This document shows, in pieces, positions 7,650-17,349 of a DNA stretch of 36,279 bases; the first letter of the stretch is position 1; the number at the start of each line of letters is the position of its first letter. The position numbers and the translations under genes are program-made. This stretch comes from an uncultured Woeseiaceae bacterium (GTDB lineage Bacteria > Pseudomonadota > Gammaproteobacteria > Steroidobacterales > Woeseiaceae), in NCBI GenBank assembly GCA_937944275.1, contig CALDZH010000013.1, positions 1 through 36,279 of the forward strand, in the 5' to 3' direction. The notes beneath the pieces were generated by a model that was not told the origin of the DNA, ran no database searches, and saw nothing but the letters and a program-made list of their open reading frames with translations.

Positions 7650-7712
7650 TCCGCAGATCGTTTTTGTAATGGCTGCCCGTTGCGCAGCTAACGTACTGAT
7701 TTGGAGCACTGA

Positions 7713-8258
7713 ATGAACGCCGAACGTCCCGACGAGGCTGTCGACGACGCGCCAGAAGAGGCGCCAGAGGTTGAACTCTCCGCTGACGCGGCTGAAGAAA
7801 CTGCCGAGCCTGAAGACGAGCTGGCCGCGGCACAGGCCAAGGCGGACGAGAACTGGGAGCGCTATGTGCGCGCTCTGGCCGAGGTTGAAAACGTCCGCAA
7901 ACGCGCATCGCGTGACGTAGAGAACGCTCACAAGTTTGCACTCGAACGCTTCGGCAAGGAATTGCTGGCGGTCAAGGACACGCTCGAAATGGGTCTCGCC
8001 GTGGAAGGGGCCAGCGTTGAAAGCCTGCTCGAGGGCAGCAACGCAACCCTGAAGCTACTGACTTCGACGCTGGGGCGATTCGGGATTGAGGAGGTCGACC
8101 CGGTGGGCGAACCGTTTGATCCTGAACTCCACGAGGCAATTAGCATGCAGCCCGCCGACAAGGTGGAGCCAGGTTCCGTCGCTACCGTTGTACAGAAGGG
8201 CTACACCCTCAATGGGCGGCTTTTGCGCCCCGCGATGGTGATTGTGGCGTCGGAATAA
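7713..8258 (+). CDS. grpE: Nucleotide exchange factor GrpE
   Basis: 181 residues, close to E. coli GrpE (197). It dimerises and releases ADP from DnaK. The N-terminus is very acidic (many Glu, Asp and Ala up to residue 45), followed by the long helix ENWERYVRALAEVENVRKRA (about 47-66). The C-terminal beta domain has FDPELHEAISMQPAD (about 134-148) and the usual ending VVQKGYTLNGRLLRPAMVIV. ATG 7713 is supported by GGAG 7-10 nt upstream. The sigma-32 promoter at 7622 serves it. A perfect palindrome starts 4 nt after the stop codon, before the separate dnaK promoter. Confidence 0.96.
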   Translation: MNAERPDEAVDDAPEEAPEVELSADAAEETAEPEDELAAAQAKADENWERYVRALAEVENVRKRASRDVENAHKFALERFGKELLAVKDTLEMGLAVEGASVESLLEGSNATLKLLTSTLGRFGIEEVDPVGEPFDPELHEAISMQPADKVEPGSVATVVQKGYTLNGRLLRPAMVIVASE

Positions 8259-8262
8259 ATAC

Positions 8263-8315
8263 GGTACCGGACACCCTATTTCGCCGCGTCAGCGCGAAAT
8301 AGGGTGTCCGGTACC
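8263..8315. repeat. REP-like perfect palindrome after grpE
   Basis: The arms 8263-8284 and 8294-8315 are exact reverse complements (22 bp) around a 9-nt loop, CGCGTCAGC. Each arm has GGTACC at its outer end and the TATTTCGC block at its inner end. No T-run follows, so it is not a typical Rho-independent terminator. It sits between the grpE stop and the dnaK sigma-32 promoter, whose -35 begins 11 nt further on. Location, size and layout (G-rich outer part, ATTT-type inner part) resemble the palindrome at 10331-10388. They are like REP elements dispersed by RAYT transposases, but that family assignment is inference. Confidence 0.85.
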
Positions 8316-8325
8316 CCATTTGGTG

Positions 8326-8353
8326 CTTGAAAGGGGCGGACGCGGCCCCACCT
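8326..8353 (+). promoter_or_regulatory. Sigma-32 (heat-shock) promoter of dnaK
   Basis: A perfect CTTGAA -35 at 8326-8331, a 14-nt spacer and CCCCACCT at 8346-8353. This is an excellent RpoH consensus match, 47 nt before the dnaK ATG. It suggests dnaK has its own heat-shock promoter in addition to read-through from grpE. No CIRCE operator overlaps it. Confidence 0.85.
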
Positions 8354-8400
8354 AAAAGCCAGTTTTAGAGTTTTCCAACAGAAATTTGGAGCAAAAAATC

Positions 8401-10323
8401 ATGGGTAAGGTTATTGGTATCGACCTGGGTACAACTAACTCCTGCGTAGCAGTGATGGAAGGCGATACGCCCAAGGTCATCGAAAATAGTGAGGGCGATC
8501 GCACGACGCCGTCGATTGTAGCGTTCACCAAGGACGACCAGGTGCTGGTTGGCCAGTCGGCCAAGCGCCAGGCGGTCACCAATCCGGCAAACACGCTGTT
8601 TGCCATCAAGCGACTGATCGGTCGTCGTTTCGAAGACGACGTCGTCCAGCGCGACATCAAGATGGTGCCCTATACGATTGCGAAGGCAGACAACGGCGAC
8701 GCCTGGGTCGAGGCACATGGCAAGAAAATGGCACCGCCCGAGATCTCGGCACGTGTCTTGATGAAAATGAAAAAGACGGCTGAAGATTACCTCGGTGAAG
8801 AGGTGAAGGAAGCTGTCGTTACGGTACCTGCGTACTTTAACGATTCGCAGCGTCAGGCGACCAAAGATGCCGGTAAGATCGCTGGTCTGGATGTAAAGCG
8901 CATCATCAACGAGCCGACGGCAGCGGCCCTTGCGTATGGCATGGACAAAAAGCGCGGCGACGCCAAGATTGCGGTCTTTGACCTTGGTGGTGGTACGTTC
9001 GACGTCTCAATTATCGAAATTGCCGAAGTCGACGGTGAGCACCAGTTCGAGGTTCTGGCTACGAACGGTGATACGTTTCTAGGCGGCGAAGACTTCGATA
9101 TGCGGGTCATCGAATATTTGACCTCCGAGTTCCAGCGCGAAAGTGGCGTGGACATCACGAATGACCCACTGGCCATGCAGCGTCTGAAGGAGGCTGCCGA
9201 GAAAGCAAAAATCGAGCTCTCCTCACAGCAGCAAACCGAAGTTAACCTGCCGTACATAACGGCTGACGCCAGCGGTCCGAAACATCTCAACATCAAGCTG
9301 ACGCGCGCGAAGCTCGAATCGCTTGTTGAAGAGCTTGTTACTCGTACGATCGGTCCCTGCAGGATCGCGTTGAATGACGCGGGTCTCAAGGTCAATGAAA
9401 TCGATGACGTGATTCTTGTTGGCGGCCAAACGCGTATGCCGAAGGTCTTTGAGGAAGTGCAGAACTTCTTCGGCAAGGAGCCACGGCGTGACGTTAACCC
9501 GGATGAAGCGGTCGCATTGGGCGCTGCGATTCAGGGTGGCGTGTTAGCAGGTGACGTTAAAGATGTGCTGCTGTTGGACGTTACACCACTGTCGCTCGGT
9601 ATCGAGACCCTCGGCGGCGTAATGACCAAGCTGATCGATAAGAATACGACGATTCCGGCAAACGCCGAACAGGTATTCTCGACGGCAGACGACAACCAGA
9701 CGGCTGTGACAATTCACGTACTGCAGGGTGAGCGTGAGCGTTCGATGGACAATAAATCGCTCGGCCGTTTCGACCTCACCGATATTCCGCCTGCGCCGCG
9801 AGGCTTGCCACAGATTGAGGTCACCTTCGACATCGATGCGAACGGCATCCTGAATGTCTCGGCCAAGGACAAGGCAACGGGCAAGAGCCAGAATATCGTC
9901 ATCAAGGCATCTTCGGGATTGTCCGATGACGAGATCGAGCAGATGGTCTCCGATGCTGAAAGTCATGCGGAAGAGGATCGTAAATTCCGCGAGCTCGTCG
10001 ATGTGCGTAATCAGGCAGATGGTCTGATCCACGCCGCAGAAAAGACCCTCACGGAGATGGGTGAAAAGGCGACGCAGGAAGAGCGGCTTGCAATTGAGAA
10101 TGCGATCTCCGATTTGAAGACAGCACTCGAAGGCGATGACAAGGAGCAGATCGAGACGAAGACTGCCGCGCTTGGCGAGGCCTCCGGAACCCTGGCGCAG
10201 AAGCTCTATGCAGAGCAGGCAGCGCAGGGAGCCGAGGGTGCCGAGGGCGCGGACGGCGGAGCAGCTGCAGACGATGACGTTGTTGACGCCGAGTTTGAGG
10301 AAGTCGACAAGGACGACAAGTAA
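8401..10323 (+). CDS. dnaK: Molecular chaperone DnaK (Hsp70)
   Basis: 640 residues (E. coli 638). The N-terminal ATPase domain has the Hsp70 signatures [15 protein letters not shown] (5-19), [13 protein letters not shown] (about 194-206) and [13 protein letters not shown] (about 337-349). The linker [19 protein letters not shown] lies near 388-406, followed by the substrate-binding domain and helical lid. The C-terminus is Ala/Gly/Glu-rich and ends [17 protein letters not shown]. Start ATG 8401 is favoured by TGGAGC 9 nt upstream; an in-frame TTG at 8386 falls on that Shine-Dalgarno and is unlikely. DnaK folds and protects proteins with DnaJ and GrpE and controls RpoH in proteobacteria. It is flanked on both sides by long palindromes. 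Confidence 0.98.
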   Translation: MGKVIGIDLGTTNSCVAVMEGDTPKVIENSEGDRTTPSIVAFTKDDQVLVGQSAKRQAVTNPANTLFAIKRLIGRRFEDDVVQRDIKMVPYTIAKADNGDAWVEAHGKKMAPPEISARVLMKMKKTAEDYLGEEVKEAVVTVPAYFNDSQRQATKDAGKIAGLDVKRIINEPTAAALAYGMDKKRGDAKIAVFDLGGGTFDVSIIEIAEVDGEHQFEVLATNGDTFLGGEDFDMRVIEYLTSEFQRESGVDITNDPLAMQRLKEAAEKAKIELSSQQQTEVNLPYITADASGPKHLNIKLTRAKLESLVEELVTRTIGPCRIALNDAGLKVNEIDDVILVGGQTRMPKVFEEVQNFFGKEPRRDVNPDEAVALGAAIQGGVLAGDVKDVLLLDVTPLSLGIETLGGVMTKLIDKNTTIPANAEQVFSTADDNQTAVTIHVLQGERERSMDNKSLGRFDLTDIPPAPRGLPQIEVTFDIDANGILNVSAKDKATGKSQNIVIKASSGLSDDEIEQMVSDAESHAEEDRKFRELVDVRNQADGLIHAAEKTLTEMGEKATQEERLAIENAISDLKTALEGDDKEQIETKTAALGEASGTLAQKLYAEQAAQGAEGAEGADGGAAADDDVVDAEFEEVDKDDK

Positions 10324-10330
10324 GCTTTAA

Positions 10331-10388
10331 GGGGTCGAACCGATTTTCCGACGCTTGCGAGACAGCGCCGGAAAATCGGTTCGACCCC
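10331..10388. repeat. REP-like palindrome between dnaK and dnaJ
   Basis: The arms 10331-10350 and 10369-10388 are perfect 20-bp reverse complements. After one mismatch, 4 more pairs form (10352-10355 with 10364-10367), leaving an 8-nt loop. It begins 7 nt after the dnaK stop and ends 15 nt before the dnaJ start. There is no U-tract, so complete termination is unlikely, but such a hairpin in the dnaKJ mRNA could reduce read-through or stabilise the dnaK 3' end. The left arm plus two flanking A's, AAGGGGTCGAACCGATTTT (10329-10347), recurs exactly at 29903-29921 in nuoG. Confidence 0.88.
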
Positions 10389-10403
10389 AAATAGTAGGTA
10401 AAC

Positions 10404-11543
10404 ATGGCAAAGCGCGATTATTACGAAGTACTGGGTGTCTCGAAGTCGGCGTCGGCTGACGAGATCAAGAAGGCGTATCGACGTCTTGCCATGAAGCATC
10501 ATCCAGACCGGAACAAGGAAGACTCTGATGGTTCCGAGAAGCGCTTCAAGGAAGCCAAGGAGGCCTACGAGGTCCTGAAGGATGAGCAGAAACGGGCGGC
10601 CTACGACCAATTTGGTCACGATGGGCTGAGAGGTGGACCCGGTGGTCCCGGTGGCGGCTATGGCGCCGAAGGCTTTGGTGACATTTTCGGCGATGTTTTC
10701 GGCGATATATTCGGTGGCGGGCGCCGCGGTGGCGGAGCTCCACAGGTGTTCCGCGGCGCAGATCTGGGCTACGAACTCAAGCTCGACCTGGAAACAGCGG
10801 TCGCCGGCGACAGCATCACGATCGATGTTCCAACCCAGGTGGGCTGCGAAACCTGCGGTGGCAGCGGCGCAAAGAAGGGCAGCGACCCGGTCAAATGCAC
10901 GACTTGTGGTGGCGTCGGCCAGGTCCGAATGCAGCAGGGTTTTTTCTCAATTCAGCAGACCTGTCCTGCCTGTAAAGGTGCGGGAACAACGATTTCTGAT
11001 CCGTGTACCGATTGTCACGGCCGCGGCCGCGTGCGCAAAACGCGAACCTTGTCGGTCAAGGTACCTGCAGGCGTTGATGACGGCGACAGGATTCGCTTAT
11101 CCGGCGAAGGCGAGGCAGGTCGCAATGGCGGCCCATCCGGCGATCTTTATGTCGAAATTCGCGTCCAACCGCATAAAATCTTCGATCGCGAAGGCGCAAA
11201 TATTTCCTGTGAAGTCCCGGTGAGCATGGCGACTGCCACGCTGGGCGGTGAAGTTGAGCTGCCAACGCTCGATGGGAACGTGTCGCTCAAGATTCCGGCC
11301 GGGACCCAATCTGGCAAAGTATTCCGATTGCGTGGCAAAGGTGTCACGACAGTACGGGACCATCGCCAGGGCGATTTGTTCGCCATGGTAGCCGTCGAGA
11401 CGCCGGTCCATCTGACCGCCAAGCAGAAAGAAATGCTCGAGAAATTTGACGAATCAATTCGTGCGGGCGGTGAGAAGCACAGTCCGCGAGCAGGTGGCTG
11501 GGTCGATACCGTCAAGCGTTTCTTCGAGCGCATAAGCCAGTGA
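10404..11543 (+). CDS. dnaJ: Co-chaperone DnaJ (Hsp40)
   Basis: 379 residues (E. coli 376), a full type-I DnaJ. The J domain at 1-70 has the catalytic HPD at 33-35 that stimulates DnaK ATP hydrolysis. A Gly/Phe-rich linker runs about 73-112. Four zinc-binding CxxCxGxG repeats follow between about 148 and 215: [24 protein letters not shown] and CTDCHGRG. The C-terminal substrate-binding domains come after. ATG 10404 follows the palindrome by 15 nt with only a weak Shine-Dalgarno (TAGGTA). The stop codon overlaps the dapB GTG start (GTGA). Transcription is presumably from the dnaK promoter through the hairpin. Confidence 0.97.
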   Translation: MAKRDYYEVLGVSKSASADEIKKAYRRLAMKHHPDRNKEDSDGSEKRFKEAKEAYEVLKDEQKRAAYDQFGHDGLRGGPGGPGGGYGAEGFGDIFGDVFGDIFGGGRRGGGAPQVFRGADLGYELKLDLETAVAGDSITIDVPTQVGCETCGGSGAKKGSDPVKCTTCGGVGQVRMQQGFFSIQQTCPACKGAGTTISDPCTDCHGRGRVRKTRTLSVKVPAGVDDGDRIRLSGEGEAGRNGGPSGDLYVEIRVQPHKIFDREGANISCEVPVSMATATLGGEVELPTLDGNVSLKIPAGTQSGKVFRLRGKGVTTVRDHRQGDLFAMVAVETPVHLTAKQKEMLEKFDESIRAGGEKHSPRAGGWVDTVKRFFERISQ

Positions 11544-12223
11544 TTCGAGTTGCGATAGCCGGCGCAGGGCGCATGGCGAAGGCTGTCGCGGCTTGTCTGG
11601 AAGACCAGGACGATATGGAACTGGCTGGTTTCTGGGGTCGTGGCGACGACCTCGATGCACTTGTAAGTCTGGCCGACGTCGTGATCGACTTCAGCCTCCC
11701 AAATGGTACAGCGGAGGTGCTGGACGCCGTTCTGGGTCAGGAAAAACCCCTGGTATGTGGAGTCAGTGGCCTTGACGATGCCCAGATGGGTCGTCTCGAC
11801 GAGGTCGCAAATCACGTACCGATCGTATACGACCGCAATATGAGCCTCGGCGTTGCCGTACTGGAACAGGCGGTCCGTGAGGCTGCCGCTTCACTTGGGA
11901 CCGACTTCAAGGTTGATATTTCGGAGGTCCACCACGTCCATAAGAAAGATGCACCATCCGGTACGGCACTCAAGCTCGGAGAAGTTATTGCGCGAGCTCG
12001 CGGCGAGCAGGGCACTGGCTCTGTGACCTTTGCCAGTGAGCGCCGCGGCGAGGTTCCCGGAGATCACAAGGTCGTCATGCGGTCGGCAACAGAAACCCTT
12101 TCTTTCGCGCACAGTGTAACGTCGAGGCAGGTTTTTGCGCACGGGGCATTGCGCGCGGGCCGTTGGGTCGTCGCCCAGCGACCGGGTCGTTACCAGATAC
12201 GCGACGTATTGTTCGAAAACTGA
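11540..12223 (+). CDS. dapB: 4-hydroxy-tetrahydrodipicolinate reductase DapB (short form)
   Basis: DapB reduces hydroxytetrahydrodipicolinate with NAD(P)H in the lysine and diaminopimelate pathway. The protein has 227 residues against 273 in E. coli; the loss is mainly in the nucleotide-binding domain. The catalytic core is intact: [20 protein letters not shown] (129-148) with the His-His pair at 131-132, Lys136 and GTA at 141-143. The C-terminus has [19 protein letters not shown]. The nucleotide-binding loop reads [12 protein letters not shown] instead of the usual GxxGRMG pattern. The start is GTG 11540, overlapping the dnaJ stop, which implies translational coupling and co-transcription with the chaperone genes, as in Pseudomonas-type genomes. 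Confidence 0.93.
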   Translation: MIRVAIAGAGRMAKAVAACLEDQDDMELAGFWGRGDDLDALVSLADVVIDFSLPNGTAEVLDAVLGQEKPLVCGVSGLDDAQMGRLDEVANHVPIVYDRNMSLGVAVLEQAVREAAASLGTDFKVDISEVHHVHKKDAPSGTALKLGEVIARARGEQGTGSVTFASERRGEVPGDHKVVMRSATETLSFAHSVTSRQVFAHGALRAGRWVVAQRPGRYQIRDVLFEN

Positions 12224-12328
12224 TCGATATGAGCATTCAGGGGTACAAAAAAGTTGCTCAGAGTATGGCGCGAGACAGGCGCCTTCAGTAAACTACGCCG
12301 GATCGCTGGGCGGTCAGCGTAATCGCGA

Positions 12329-12350
12329 GCGGGAGGCCAAGTCCTTCCGC
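12329..12350 (+). other. Hairpin in the carA leader region
   Basis: In the 206-nt dapB-carA gap, GCGGGAGG (12329-12336) pairs with CCTTCCGC (12343-12350), including one G-T wobble, around a 6-nt loop. TTTGTTG follows. It could be a weak terminator for dnaKJ-dapB or an attenuation hairpin before carA. A smaller 5-bp hairpin lies at 12267-12283 (GGCGC/GCGCC). I see no clear sigma-70 promoter, ArgR or PyrR-type site in 12224-12429, and no convincing small gene. Confidence 0.35.
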
Positions 12351-12429
12351 TTTGTTGCATCTGCAAACGCCGATTCCTACAAGCTGGCACTCAAGTGGTC
12401 GACATCTGAATCCATATTGAGGGTCGTTC

Positions 12430-13587
12430 TTGAGCACGCCAGCAATACTTGCACTACAGGACGGAACTGTCTTCCACGGTACGTCAATCGGTGCCGACGG
12501 GCGCACGATCGGCGAAGTCGTATTCAACACCGCAATGACCGGCCATCAGGAGATTCTGACTGATCCGTCATATTGCCGCCAGATCGTCACGCTGACTTAT
12601 CCCCACGTCGGTAATACCGGCACGAATAGCGACGATATGGAATCTTCCTTGATTCATGCGTCGGGCCTGATCATTCGTGACAGTTCCATGCTGACCAGTA
12701 GTTGGCGTTCGGAACGCAGCTTCGTCGATTTCCTGAAGCAGGGTGAATTGGTGGCAATCGCGGATATCGATACGCGCAAGCTGACGCGCATAATTCGCGA
12801 AAAGGGCGCGCAGTCCGGTTGTATTATGACCGGTGACCGGCCGGCGGAAACAGCGATAGAACACGCGCGCAAATTCCCTGGGATCGCAGGAATGGACCTC
12901 GCCAAGTTCGTCACGACTAGCGAGATTTATCAGTGGTGCTATGGCACCACATTCGACAAACCTCAGCGTGTCATGAGTCGTCGTATCGCGCCGTATCACG
13001 TTGTGGCTTATGATTTCGGGGTGAAGCGCAACATTCTGCGCCTCTTGTCCGACCTCGAATGTCGCCTAACGGTGGTGCCGGCCACGACCTCCTCGGAAGA
13101 GGTTCTCGCGATGTCGCCTGACGGCATATTTTTGTCGAATGGACCGGGCGACCCCGAGCCCTGTGACTATGCAATCGAGGCAATCAAGGACTTCCTGGCA
13201 AAGGGAACACCGCTATTTGGTATCTGCCTGGGTCATCAGCTGCTGGCACTTGCAGCCGGCGCCAAGACTGAAAAGATGAAGTTTGGTCATCATGGCGCAA
13301 ATCATCCGGTTCAGAATCTTTCCAGCGGTCAGGTCATGATTACGAGTCAGAATCACGGTTTCGCCGTTGATGAGGCCAGCTTGCCCGACAACGTTGAGGC
13401 GACGCATCGATCACTGTTTGACGGCACGCTGCAGGGCATCGCATTCAAAGATCGGCCGGCCTTCAGTTTCCAGGGACACCCCGAGGCGAGCCCTGGGCCG
13501 CACGATTTGCTGCCCTTGTTCGAGCGGTTTATCGAGCACATGGATGCACAGAAGAAGAGCGGCCTGCAGGCGATATTTTCGAAGTAA
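12430..13587 (+). CDS. carA: Carbamoyl-phosphate synthase small subunit
   Basis: A 385-residue glutaminase subunit (E. coli 382) that hydrolyses glutamine and channels ammonia to CarB. The N-terminal CarA-specific domain starts [20 protein letters not shown]. The class I amidotransferase domain has the nucleophile Cys266 in [15 protein letters not shown] and the His350/Glu352 partners in [22 protein letters not shown] is also typical. The start is TTG 12430, supported by GAGG 7 nt upstream and by exact alignment of the N-terminus to the family. E. coli carA likewise uses UUG, from my knowledge. carB follows after a 61-nt AT-rich spacer. Product carbamoyl phosphate feeds arginine and pyrimidine synthesis. 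Confidence 0.97.
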   Translation: MSTPAILALQDGTVFHGTSIGADGRTIGEVVFNTAMTGHQEILTDPSYCRQIVTLTYPHVGNTGTNSDDMESSLIHASGLIIRDSSMLTSSWRSERSFVDFLKQGELVAIADIDTRKLTRIIREKGAQSGCIMTGDRPAETAIEHARKFPGIAGMDLAKFVTTSEIYQWCYGTTFDKPQRVMSRRIAPYHVVAYDFGVKRNILRLLSDLECRLTVVPATTSSEEVLAMSPDGIFLSNGPGDPEPCDYAIEAIKDFLAKGTPLFGICLGHQLLALAAGAKTEKMKFGHHGANHPVQNLSSGQVMITSQNHGFAVDEASLPDNVEATHRSLFDGTLQGIAFKDRPAFSFQGHPEASPGPHDLLPLFERFIEHMDAQKKSGLQAIFSK

Positions 13588-13648
13588 TAAATTTATATAA
13601 AACAGAAATTTATAAACTACACTTAATTTACAATATTAGAAAGCGAAG
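13588..13648 (+). other. AT-rich carA-carB spacer
   Basis: These 61 nt are overwhelmingly A and T, in contrast to the GC-rich flanking genes. AAATTTATA occurs twice (within about 13594-13614). The spacer ends in GAAAGCGAAG just before the carB ATG, a weak Shine-Dalgarno. Possible roles are an unstructured translation-enhancing leader or an internal promoter; several TATAAA/TATATA-like -10 candidates exist, but none has a good -35. No gene is visible. Confidence 0.4.
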
Positions 13649-16600
13649 ATGCCCAGACGCACAGACATAGACAGCATCCTGATCATCGGTGCAGGACCGA
13701 TCGTGATCGGCCAGGCTTGCGAATTTGACTACTCGGGTGCGCAGGCCTGCAAGGCGCTTCGCGAAGAAGGCTATCGGGTCATTCTGGTCAATTCGAACCC
13801 GGCTACGATCATGACGGACCCGGAAATGGCGGATGCCACGTACATCGAACCGATTCACTGGTCTGCGCTCGAGAGCATCATCGCGAAGGAACGCCCGGAT
13901 GCTCTTCTGCCGACAATGGGCGGCCAGACCGGGCTCAACTGCGCGCTCGATCTCGCGCGCCACGGCGTGCTTGAAAAATACAACGTCGAGATGATCGCGG
14001 CATCACGCGAGGCGATCGACATGGCAGAGGATCGCGACCTGTTCCGGCAAGCGATGTCGGAAATAGGCCTTGAAAGCCCGAGGGCCGAGATCGCGCACTC
14101 TCTCGAACAGGCGCTCGAGAAGCAGAAAGATATCGGCTTCCCAACGATCATCCGCCCTTCATTTACGATGGGTGGCAGCGGCGGCGGCATCGCATATAAC
14201 CTGGAGGAATTCGAGCGCATTGTCTCGCACGGCCTCGAGATGTCCCCGACGACGGAAGTTTTGCTCGAAGAGTCAGTTATTGGCTGGAAAGAGTTCGAGA
14301 TGGAGGTTGTACGCGACAGAAACGACAACTGCATCATCGTTTGCGCGATCGAGAATTTCGACCCGATGGGTGTGCATACCGGCGACTCAATCACGGTTGC
14401 CCCGTCACAAACCCTGACCGATAAGGAGTATCAGCGCCTTCGCGACGCGTCGATAGACGTGCTGCGCAAGATCGGCGTAGAGACGGGTGGTTCCAATGTG
14501 CAGTTTGCGATCTGCCCAAATACGGGTCGTGTGCTCATCATCGAGATGAACCCGCGCGTGTCGCGTTCGTCAGCGCTGGCTTCCAAGGCCACCGGCTTCC
14601 CCATCGCCAAGGTTGCGGCAAAACTCGCTGTCGGGTATACGCTGGACGAGCTGAAGAATGACATCACCGGTGGACTGACACCTGCGTCATTCGAGCCGGC
14701 TATCGACTATGTCGTGACAAAAATTCCGCGTTTTACCTTCGAGAAATTCCCGGGCGCGAATGATCGCCTGACGACGCAGATGAAGTCAGTAGGCGAAGTC
14801 ATGGCAATCGGCCGCAATTTTCAGGAATCGTTGCAAAAAGCGCTGCGCGGCCTCGAGACTGGTATCACCGGGCTCAACGAGATTTGCGGACCGATAACGA
14901 CAGATCTCGATCGAGATCAACTGCGTCATGAATTACGCATTCCGGGATCCAGCCGGCTGCTTTACGTTGCCGACGCATTACGTCACGGCTACTCGTACGA
15001 AGATGTCGCACAGATAACCGGAATCGACCGCTGGTTCCTTGTGCAAATTGCGGACCTGGTAAATATCGAGACCGATATTCGTGAAGCCGGGCTGCCCGGT
15101 ATCAACGCGGACATGATGCGGGCGATCAAGCGCAAGGGGTTCGCGGATGCGCGTATCGCAGAGCTTGCTGGCACCGATGACAAGTCCGTACGCCGCAGAC
15201 GTCTCGACTTGGGGGTGCGTCCGGTATTCAAACGCGTTGATACGTGTGCAGCAGAGTTTGCGACGACCACGGCGTACCTGTACTCGAGTTATGAGGAAGA
15301 GTGCGAAGCCGAGCCGACCGACAATCCCAAGATCATGATTCTTGGCGGCGGCCCTAACCGCATCGGGCAGGGCATCGAATTTGACTACTGCTGCGTCCAT
15401 GCGGCGCTAGCGCTGAGAGAATCCGGGTACGAGACCATAATGGTCAACTGCAACCCGGAAACCGTATCGACGGACTATGACACCTCGGATCGACTTTACT
15501 TCGAGTCGTTGACGTTCGAAGACGTCATGGAGATCATCGACAAAGAGCAGCCGAAGGGCGTGATCGTGCAATACGGCGGCCAGACACCGCTTAAACTCGC
15601 AAGGGATCTTGAAGCGGCTGGCGCGCCGATCATAGGCACTTCGCCGGATTCCATTGATCTCGCGGAGGATCGTGAGCGCTTCCAGCAGCTGGTTGAGGAG
15701 CTGGAGCTCAAGCAACCCCCGAATCGAGTTGCGAGCAGCAAAGCGGAGGCACTGGAGCGCGGGTCTGAAGTCGGGTACCCGCTTGTGGTTCGTCCGTCAT
15801 ATGTACTCGGTGGCCGGGCAATGGAAATCGTGCATAGCGACGAAGACCTTGCGGCTTATATGGATGCAGCAATTGACGTGTCGAATGACAGTCCCGTATT
15901 ACTGGATCGCTTCCTCGACCTCGCAATTGAAGTCGACGTCGATTGTATCTCCGACGGCGAACGGGTACTCATCGGTGGCGTCATGGAGCATATCGAGCAG
16001 GCGGGCGTGCACTCCGGGGACTCAGGCTGTTCACTGCCTCCGTTCAGTCTCGATGCCGACGTACAAAAAGTTCTTGAAGAGCAGGTTATCAAGCTTGCAA
16101 AGGGGCTGAATGTTATCGGTCTCATGAATACTCAGTTCGCAATTCAGAGCAATGTTGTCTACCTCCTGGAAGTGAATCCACGTGCGTCCCGAACCGCGCC
16201 ATTTGTATCCAAGGCAATTGGTGTGCCCCTGGCAAAAATTGCGGCCAAAGTTATGGTGGGTGAGACGCTGTCCACACAGGGATTCGTGAACCAACGGGTT
16301 CCCGGTTATTACTCGGTGAAAGAAGCCGTGTTCCCATTCATCAAGTTCCCGGGCGCGGATCCGATTCTTGGGCCGGAAATGAAATCGACAGGCGAAGTAA
16401 TGGGCGTGGGGCGCACATTCGGCGAGGCTTACGCCAAGGCTCAACTCGCTTCGGGTGTCGTCCTGCCGCGCCAGGGCGCCGCACTGCTAAGCGTCCGTGA
16501 ACGGGATAAGAAAGGGGTGATCGAACTCGGCAAACTTCTTGCCGAAATGGGTTTCGACCTGGTTGCAACACACGGCACCGCGCAGGTGCTGGCAAAAGCT

Positions 16601-16873
16601 GGTGTATCATGCCGGCGCGCAAACAAGGTTCGTGAAGGGCGTCCGCATATCGTGGACATGATCAAAAACGGTGAGATTGACCTGATCGTCAACACCACTG
16701 AGGGGAAGCAGGCTATCAACGAGTCGGAATCAATTCGAGCTGAGGCAGTTCGCAAGGGTGTCACCTACTACACAACACTGGGTGCCGCGGTTGCGACGTG
16801 CGGGGCCATCGAACATCTCGATAACCACGATGTCAATCGTCTTCAGGATTTGCATAACGGGGTAGTGGCATGA
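13649..16873 (+). CDS. carB: Carbamoyl-phosphate synthase large subunit
   Basis: 1074 residues (E. coli 1073), the two-fold repeated ATP-grasp synthase. It uses bicarbonate, ammonia from CarA and two ATP to make carbamoyl phosphate. The first half has [20 protein letters not shown] (10-29), the ATP-grasp Gly-rich loop [13 protein letters not shown], and the metal-binding [18 protein letters not shown]. The second half repeats this with [19 protein letters not shown] and [18 protein letters not shown]. The C-terminal MGS-like allosteric domain (about 940-1074) includes [15 protein letters not shown] and would bind UMP or ornithine in regulated homologues. Start ATG 13649 encodes [11 protein letters not shown], the canonical N-terminus. 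Its stop overlaps greA by 4 nt (ATGA). Confidence 0.98.
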   Translation: MPRRTDIDSILIIGAGPIVIGQACEFDYSGAQACKALREEGYRVILVNSNPATIMTDPEMADATYIEPIHWSALESIIAKERPDALLPTMGGQTGLNCALDLARHGVLEKYNVEMIAASREAIDMAEDRDLFRQAMSEIGLESPRAEIAHSLEQALEKQKDIGFPTIIRPSFTMGGSGGGIAYNLEEFERIVSHGLEMSPTTEVLLEESVIGWKEFEMEVVRDRNDNCIIVCAIENFDPMGVHTGDSITVAPSQTLTDKEYQRLRDASIDVLRKIGVETGGSNVQFAICPNTGRVLIIEMNPRVSRSSALASKATGFPIAKVAAKLAVGYTLDELKNDITGGLTPASFEPAIDYVVTKIPRFTFEKFPGANDRLTTQMKSVGEVMAIGRNFQESLQKALRGLETGITGLNEICGPITTDLDRDQLRHELRIPGSSRLLYVADALRHGYSYEDVAQITGIDRWFLVQIADLVNIETDIREAGLPGINADMMRAIKRKGFADARIAELAGTDDKSVRRRRLDLGVRPVFKRVDTCAAEFATTTAYLYSSYEEECEAEPTDNPKIMILGGGPNRIGQGIEFDYCCVHAALALRESGYETIMVNCNPETVSTDYDTSDRLYFESLTFEDVMEIIDKEQPKGVIVQYGGQTPLKLARDLEAAGAPIIGTSPDSIDLAEDRERFQQLVEELELKQPPNRVASSKAEALERGSEVGYPLVVRPSYVLGGRAMEIVHSDEDLAAYMDAAIDVSNDSPVLLDRFLDLAIEVDVDCISDGERVLIGGVMEHIEQAGVHSGDSGCSLPPFSLDADVQKVLEEQVIKLAKGLNVIGLMNTQFAIQSNVVYLLEVNPRASRTAPFVSKAIGVPLAKIAAKVMVGETLSTQGFVNQRVPGYYSVKEAVFPFIKFPGADPILGPEMKSTGEVMGVGRTFGEAYAKAQLASGVVLPRQGAALLSVRERDKKGVIELGKLLAEMGFDLVATHGTAQVLAKAGVSCRRANKVREGRPHIVDMIKNGEIDLIVNTTEGKQAINESESIRAEAVRKGVTYYTTLGAAVATCGAIEHLDNHDVNRLQDLHNGVVA

Positions 16874-17346
16874 GCAAGGTGCCGATGACCAAGCGCGGCC
16901 ACGAGTTGCTTCAGGAAGAAGTAAGAAAGCTCAAAAGCGTTGATCGACCGGCCGTGATCAAGGCGATTGCCGAGGCACGTGCGCATGGCGATCTCAAAGA
17001 GAATGCTGAGTATCACGCCGCCAAGGAACAGCAAGGATTCATTGAGGCACGTATCAAGGATATTGAGGGAAAGTTGTCGCATGTGCAGGTGATCGATGTC
17101 ACCGAGATCGATGCGCGTGGCAAGATTATTTTTGGTTCCACGGTCGTAATCCTGGACGAAAACACGGATAAGGAGATCACTTACAAGATCGTTGGCGAAG
17201 ACGAGGCCAATATCAGAGATGGAATGATCTCGTACACGTCACCGATCGCCCGGGCGTTGATTGGCAAGAATGAAGGGGACGCCATTGAGTTTGACGCCCC
17301 GGACGGGACGAAAACGTTCGACGTACTGGAAGTTCGCTACGAATAA
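16870..17346 (+). CDS. greA: Transcription elongation factor GreA
   Basis: 158 residues, exactly the E. coli length. GreA enters the RNA polymerase secondary channel and stimulates cleavage of backtracked RNA. The N-terminal coiled coil (about 1-75) carries the catalytic acidic tip in [20 protein letters not shown] (37-56). The C-terminal FKBP-like domain has [20 protein letters not shown] and [14 protein letters not shown]. The ATG overlaps the carB stop as ATGA, so it is translationally coupled to carB, a linkage known in Pseudomonas. It converges on yhbY with a 3-nt gap, and no terminator hairpin is visible between them. Confidence 0.97.
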   Translation: MSKVPMTKRGHELLQEEVRKLKSVDRPAVIKAIAEARAHGDLKENAEYHAAKEQQGFIEARIKDIEGKLSHVQVIDVTEIDARGKIIFGSTVVILDENTDKEITYKIVGEDEANIRDGMISYTSPIARALIGKNEGDAIEFDAPDGTKTFDVLEVRYE

Positions 17347-17349
17347 GAG

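Noticed and set aside
7600-7712. Possible CIRCE half-site (GGAGCACTGA) just before grpE
   Set aside because: Only a partial left half matches TTAGCACTC and no GAGTGCTAA follows at 9 nt; the purine-rich part is better explained as the grpE Shine-Dalgarno.
7177-7941. 254-codon minus-strand open frame spanning hrcA and grpE
   Set aside because: It is antisense to two well-supported genes and its translation resembles no protein family I know.
8263-8315. Reading the grpE-dnaK palindrome as a Rho-independent terminator
   Set aside because: No run of T follows either arm on either strand; the sequence continues CCATTTGG.
12135-12563. 142-codon open frame across the dapB-carA gap
   Set aside because: Overlaps both genes in another frame, with no recognisable domain or Shine-Dalgarno; the gap is better read as a leader region.
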